DNA of 8,214 nt, taken from CAYLKS01 sp964384205 [NCBI: uncultured bacterium] (GTDB lineage: Bacteria > JAGOEH01). The position numbers were made by a program, and so were the translations under genes. The notes under the pieces are model-generated. The model saw only the letters and a list, made by a program, of their open reading frames with translations, was not told the origin of the DNA and searched no databases. The DNA lies in contig CAYLKS010000090.1 of assembly GCA_964384205.1 (NCBI GenBank), positions 1 through 8,214 of the forward strand, given 5' to 3'. This document shows, piece by piece, positions 6,644-8,214 of the stretch; position 1 is the first letter of the stretch, and every line of letters starts with the position of its first letter.

Positions 6644-7675
6644 TTAGCAATTTGTAATTTGTTTAACGAAATTTATACCATTTTCCAAAGACATGTGACA
6701 TCCTGCCGAATTTTTGTGACCTCCGCCGTTAGCATTTTTAAGTTGTGAACATATTTTACCAACATCAATGTTTGGTTTACTTGATCTCCATGAAAAAAAT
6801 CGTAAATTTCTATTCAAATCATCAAAATATGATAAAGAAATATCAACATTCGAATTTTTAAGTTGTGTTTTTAAAATTTCTGAATTTCTGGTTGTATCCG
6901 TGTTGTTTATAATTACTACATTGTAATTTTTAAATACTCCTTTTTTGAATTTGGATTTCTTTTTATCCAAGCTACTTTTTTTCTCTTCAATAAAAAATTT
7001 TCCAGATATATCTATAAAATTATTAATATCATTAATTGATTGATTATTAAAAATTGTTGTTGGTTCAAATATAATTTTCTTCATCACTTGATAATTTTTC
7101 CAAGGAATTTTATGAATAAATTCACAAAGATTTTTAACACTCTGCTCCTCAATTTTCATCAAATCAATTTTAGAAAGATTATCGATAAATTTAACTACAT
7201 TATCTGAATATGAATGTTTATCAAATAAACTTAAAAATGTTAGTTTGTTTGCAGCATTTCTATTTCCAAAATCCATATTTATTATATAATTTTGCTTTTT
7301 AATAAAAATATCTTTTTTAACTTTATTATATATTTTTATAAAATTTTTATTCAAATAATCAACAACTTCACGATAAGTTTGTTGAATTGTAGGATGATGA
7401 TCCATCCAAAATAATTTTCGAGAATTATCAACCAACCACATCATTTCACTTAGAGAAAATGAAAAATCCAAACAAAATATCCACGTATCCGAATACTGTC
7501 GAACTTTCTTTTTAATAATTTTAAAATTATAAGACCCGTAATTAACTGGTATAGTTCTAATTAAAGGTTGAATACCCAAATCTTCCAAAAACTTAATAGA
7601 AATTGCAGCAGAACTAAATCCATCAATATCTGCTGAATGATGTATAATAATTACATTTTGTTGTTTATTAATCAT
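6644..7675 (-). CDS. DHH/DHHA1 family phosphoesterase
   Basis: A 343-residue metal-dependent phosphodiesterase of the family that includes NrnA (nanoRNA and pAp hydrolysis), RecJ and cyclic-di-AMP phosphodiesterases. The N-terminal DHH domain has HHSADIDG at 12-19 (motif I metal ligands), FCLD with Asp70 (motif II) and MDHH with Asp92-His93-His94 (motif III). The C-terminal DHHA1 domain ends with GGGH at 317-320 followed by KNSAGCH, the substrate-binding glycine motif. Length and domain order fit NrnA-like proteins with no extra nuclease or membrane domain. The substrate cannot be told from sequence; short RNA fragments or cyclic dinucleotide signals are both possible for a phage. No Shine-Dalgarno lies at normal distance from the ATG, and an IS-end hairpin begins 8 nt upstream, so the native leader may have been displaced. 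Bases encoding residues about 48-74 are duplicated at 8089-8165. Confidence 0.92.
   Translation of the reverse strand: MINKQQNVIIIHHSADIDGFSSAAISIKFLEDLGIQPLIRTIPVNYGSYNFKIIKKKVRQYSDTWIFCLDFSFSLSEMMWLVDNSRKLFWMDHHPTIQQTYREVVDYLNKNFIKIYNKVKKDIFIKKQNYIINMDFGNRNAANKLTFLSLFDKHSYSDNVVKFIDNLSKIDLMKIEEQSVKNLCEFIHKIPWKNYQVMKKIIFEPTTIFNNQSINDINNFIDISGKFFIEEKKSSLDKKKSKFKKGVFKNYNVVIINNTDTTRNSEILKTQLKNSNVDISLSYFDDLNRNLRFFSWRSSKPNIDVGKICSQLKNANGGGHKNSAGCHMSLENGINFVKQITNC
7456..7532. repeat. 77-bp exact direct repeat, copy 1 (inside the DHH gene)
   Basis: Identical base for base to 8089-8165 in the same orientation, 633 bp away, with no similarity on either side. This copy encodes residues about 48-74 of the DHH protein on the minus strand, including the motif II Asp70, and the surrounding domain is uninterrupted. 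It is therefore the likely source. Confidence 0.97.
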
Positions 7676-7683
7676 AAATATTT

Positions 7684-7725
7684 CGGCGAGGGGACTGTCT
7701 CCTTCAGGTGACAGGGGAATCGCCG
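7684..7725 (+). repeat. Nested hairpin, probable left end of the right IS relic
   Basis: CGGCGA (7684-7689) pairs with TCGCCG (7720-7725). Inside, CTGTC (7695-7699) pairs with GACAG (7710-7714), then a T-T mismatch, CC/GG and a TTCA loop. The inner part has the same design as 181-200 and 8183-8202, with compensating base changes. On the plus strand CTCC and a T-rich tract (7730-7742) follow, so it could also terminate plus-strand transcription. On the minus strand it is the 5' leader of the DHH gene, and it contains AAGGAG in the loop region, too far from the ATG for normal initiation. Confidence 0.6.
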
Positions 7726-7754
7726 CTCCTTTTTTTATTTTTTAAAAATAGTTA

Positions 7755-7783
7755 TTGACAAATGTTACACAATGCTTTACTAT
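7755..7783 (+). promoter_or_regulatory. Sigma-70-like promoter upstream of the tnpA/tnpB relic
   Basis: TTGACA at 7755-7760 matches the -35 consensus exactly. After 17 nt comes TACTAT (7778-7783), which matches TATAAT at 4 of 6 positions. It lies within the tnpA reading frame remnant, so it may be a chance match or a promoter created by deletion. Transcription from it would read the tnpB start and then the 77-bp sequence antisense to the DHH message. Confidence 0.35.
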
Positions 7784-7929
7784 CAAAAAGCTTCGTAACG
7801 TTTTTCAGACAAGAATTTGCTTCGATTCGCTCTCGATTGTCGACTCTTTGGAGTCATTATGCCGAGACTGTTGGGTATGTTTCCGAAGCTACCGTCAAAA
7901 AGTATATTGAATCTCAAAAAGGAAATCAA
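7762..7929 (+). pseudogene. tnpA: tnpA remnant: C-terminal part of a Y1 (HUH) transposase
   Basis: TnpA of IS200/IS605 elements cuts and joins single-stranded DNA at hairpin ends through one tyrosine. Only the C-terminal third is here: FRQEFASIRSRLSTLW, then a HYAETVGYVSEATVKKYIESQ segment. The YIESQ at residues 48-52 of the open frame carries the tyrosine and glutamine expected in the active site. The HUH metal-binding motif, which lies N-terminal, is absent. The join LWSHYAETVG looks about two residues short relative to related proteins, as far as I can recall. The first ~14 residues of the frame are not convincingly TnpA and there is no ribosome site for the ATG at 7762. The frame runs into tnpB without a stop. 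Confidence 0.75.
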
Positions 7930-8148
7930 ATGAGAAAATCCTTCAGATATAGGTTGTTTACAAACAAAACTCAAGAAACTAAACTGGATACGTTGTTTAA
8001 TTCTGGACGCTTTTTGTATAATTGCGCTCTTGAACAACGAATAGTTTGCTATAAACAATGGCATAAATCTATCAATTATTATCCAAATAAAATGAAAAAT
8101 CCAAACAAAATATCCACGTATCCGAATACTGTCGAACTTTCTTTTTAA
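7930..8148 (+). pseudogene. tnpB: tnpB remnant: N-terminal 53 codons joined to copied phage DNA
   Basis: Starts at ATG 7930 with AAGGA six nucleotides upstream. Residues 1-53 (MRKSFRYRLF, then CALEQRIVCYKQWHKSINYY) are the typical TnpB N terminus. From codon 54 (8089) the sequence is the 77-bp copy of the DHH gene read on the opposite strand, which adds 19 residues ending ELSF before a TAA. The rest of TnpB, including all of the RuvC domain and zinc finger, is gone. If made, the 72-residue product would have no nuclease activity. Confidence 0.8.
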
Positions 8149-8165
8149 TAATTTTAAAATTATAA
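8089..8165. repeat. 77-bp exact direct repeat, copy 2 (inside the tnpB remnant)
   Basis: Exact copy of 7456-7532. The left junction falls within tnpB codon 54 and the right junction lies 6 bp before the outer arm of the right-end hairpin. Nothing about the copy resembles tnpB, so it replaced tnpB sequence. An AAAATG at the left junction is included in the match and may have been short homology used for the switch. Confidence 0.97.
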
Positions 8166-8171
8166 TAAACA

Positions 8172-8213
8172 GGGCGGGAAAACTGCCTACTTTAGTTGGC
8201 AGATGAAAGCCCG
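8172..8213 (+). repeat. Nested hairpin, probable right end of the right IS relic
   Basis: GGGC (8172-8175) can pair with GCCC (8209-8212), or CGGG (8175-8178) with CCCG (8210-8213). Inside, CTGCC (8183-8187) pairs with GGCAG (8198-8202), then a T-T mismatch, AC/GT and a TTTA loop. The inner layout equals that at 7695-7714. The short stretch from the end of the tnpB frame to the window edge holds nothing else I can identify. Confidence 0.6.
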
Positions 8214-8214
8214 T

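Larger units (their letters stand above)
7684..8214 (+). mobile_element. Internally deleted IS200/IS605-type element (MITE-like relic)
   Basis: In order it holds an end-type hairpin (7684-7725), a promoter-like sequence, a 5'-truncated tnpA, the first ~53 codons of tnpB, a 77-bp piece of the neighbouring phage gene, and a second end-type hairpin (8172-8213). The two hairpins share stem layout and loop, so I read them as left and right ends of one element of a little over 500 bp. The outer boundaries are not defined, and the right end may lie beyond the window. It encodes no working transposase and could move only with TnpA supplied from elsewhere. Confidence 0.65.

Noticed and set aside
319-7675. 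Alternative genetic code, as in some large gut phages
   Set aside because: All five genes end in TAA, run without in-frame TAG or TGA, and use TGG for Trp where it occurs.
7783-8064. Minus-strand open frame opposite the tnpA/tnpB relic
   Set aside because: The plus strand carries clear TnpA and TnpB motifs, whereas this frame has none.
1-8214. CRISPR array or tRNA genes
   Set aside because: No regularly spaced repeats and no cloverleaf with a T-arm consensus were seen. The repeated elements are the leader units, IS hairpins and the 77-bp copy.

Overview
The window looks like part of an AT-rich genome of a large double-stranded DNA phage. The best evidence is an RNA polymerase beta subunit encoded as two separate genes, as in phiKZ- and AR9/PBS1-type giant phages. 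Five phage genes lie on the minus strand and occupy about 319-7675. In transcription order they are a DHH/DHHA1 phosphoesterase, the C-terminal half of beta, the N-terminal half of beta, an NAD+-dependent DNA ligase with a BRCT domain, and a protein that may be a tail or baseplate-hub component. All five end in TAA and use TGG for Trp where Trp occurs, so I see no sign of stop-codon reassignment.

Both ends carry decayed IS200/IS605-type elements on the plus strand. At the left (1 to about 213) is the 3' end of a frameshifted tnpB that has lost its catalytic core. At the right (about 7684-8214) is an internally deleted element: a 5'-truncated tnpA, the first ~53 codons of tnpB, and two hairpins that look like its left and right ends. 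Its left hairpin lies 8 nt upstream of the DHH start codon.

Three observations stand out. (1) The two beta halves are adjacent but in reversed order, with the C-terminal half upstream, and are separated in a poorly conserved part of the protein. (2) An exact 77-bp stretch of the DHH gene (7456-7532) is copied inside the right tnpB remnant (8089-8165), replacing the rest of tnpB. (3) A leader repeat (hairpin, GAGGAG Shine-Dalgarno, GTG start) occurs at 226-272 and 4565-4615 with 26 of 27 core bases identical. It starts the N-terminal beta gene, and at the left edge it leads into a reading frame that the left IS element appears to have cut off.

Most genes are separated by short gaps with a hairpin. 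The ligA to hub-like gap has the clearest factor-independent terminator (1577-1616). The start of the C-terminal beta gene has a strong inverted repeat between an AAAGGAGG motif and a later ATG, which may be a folded ribosome-binding site.

The polymerase halves would need each other and beta-prime subunits encoded elsewhere. Ligase is a replication and repair function. The cellular role of the DHH enzyme cannot be fixed from sequence alone.
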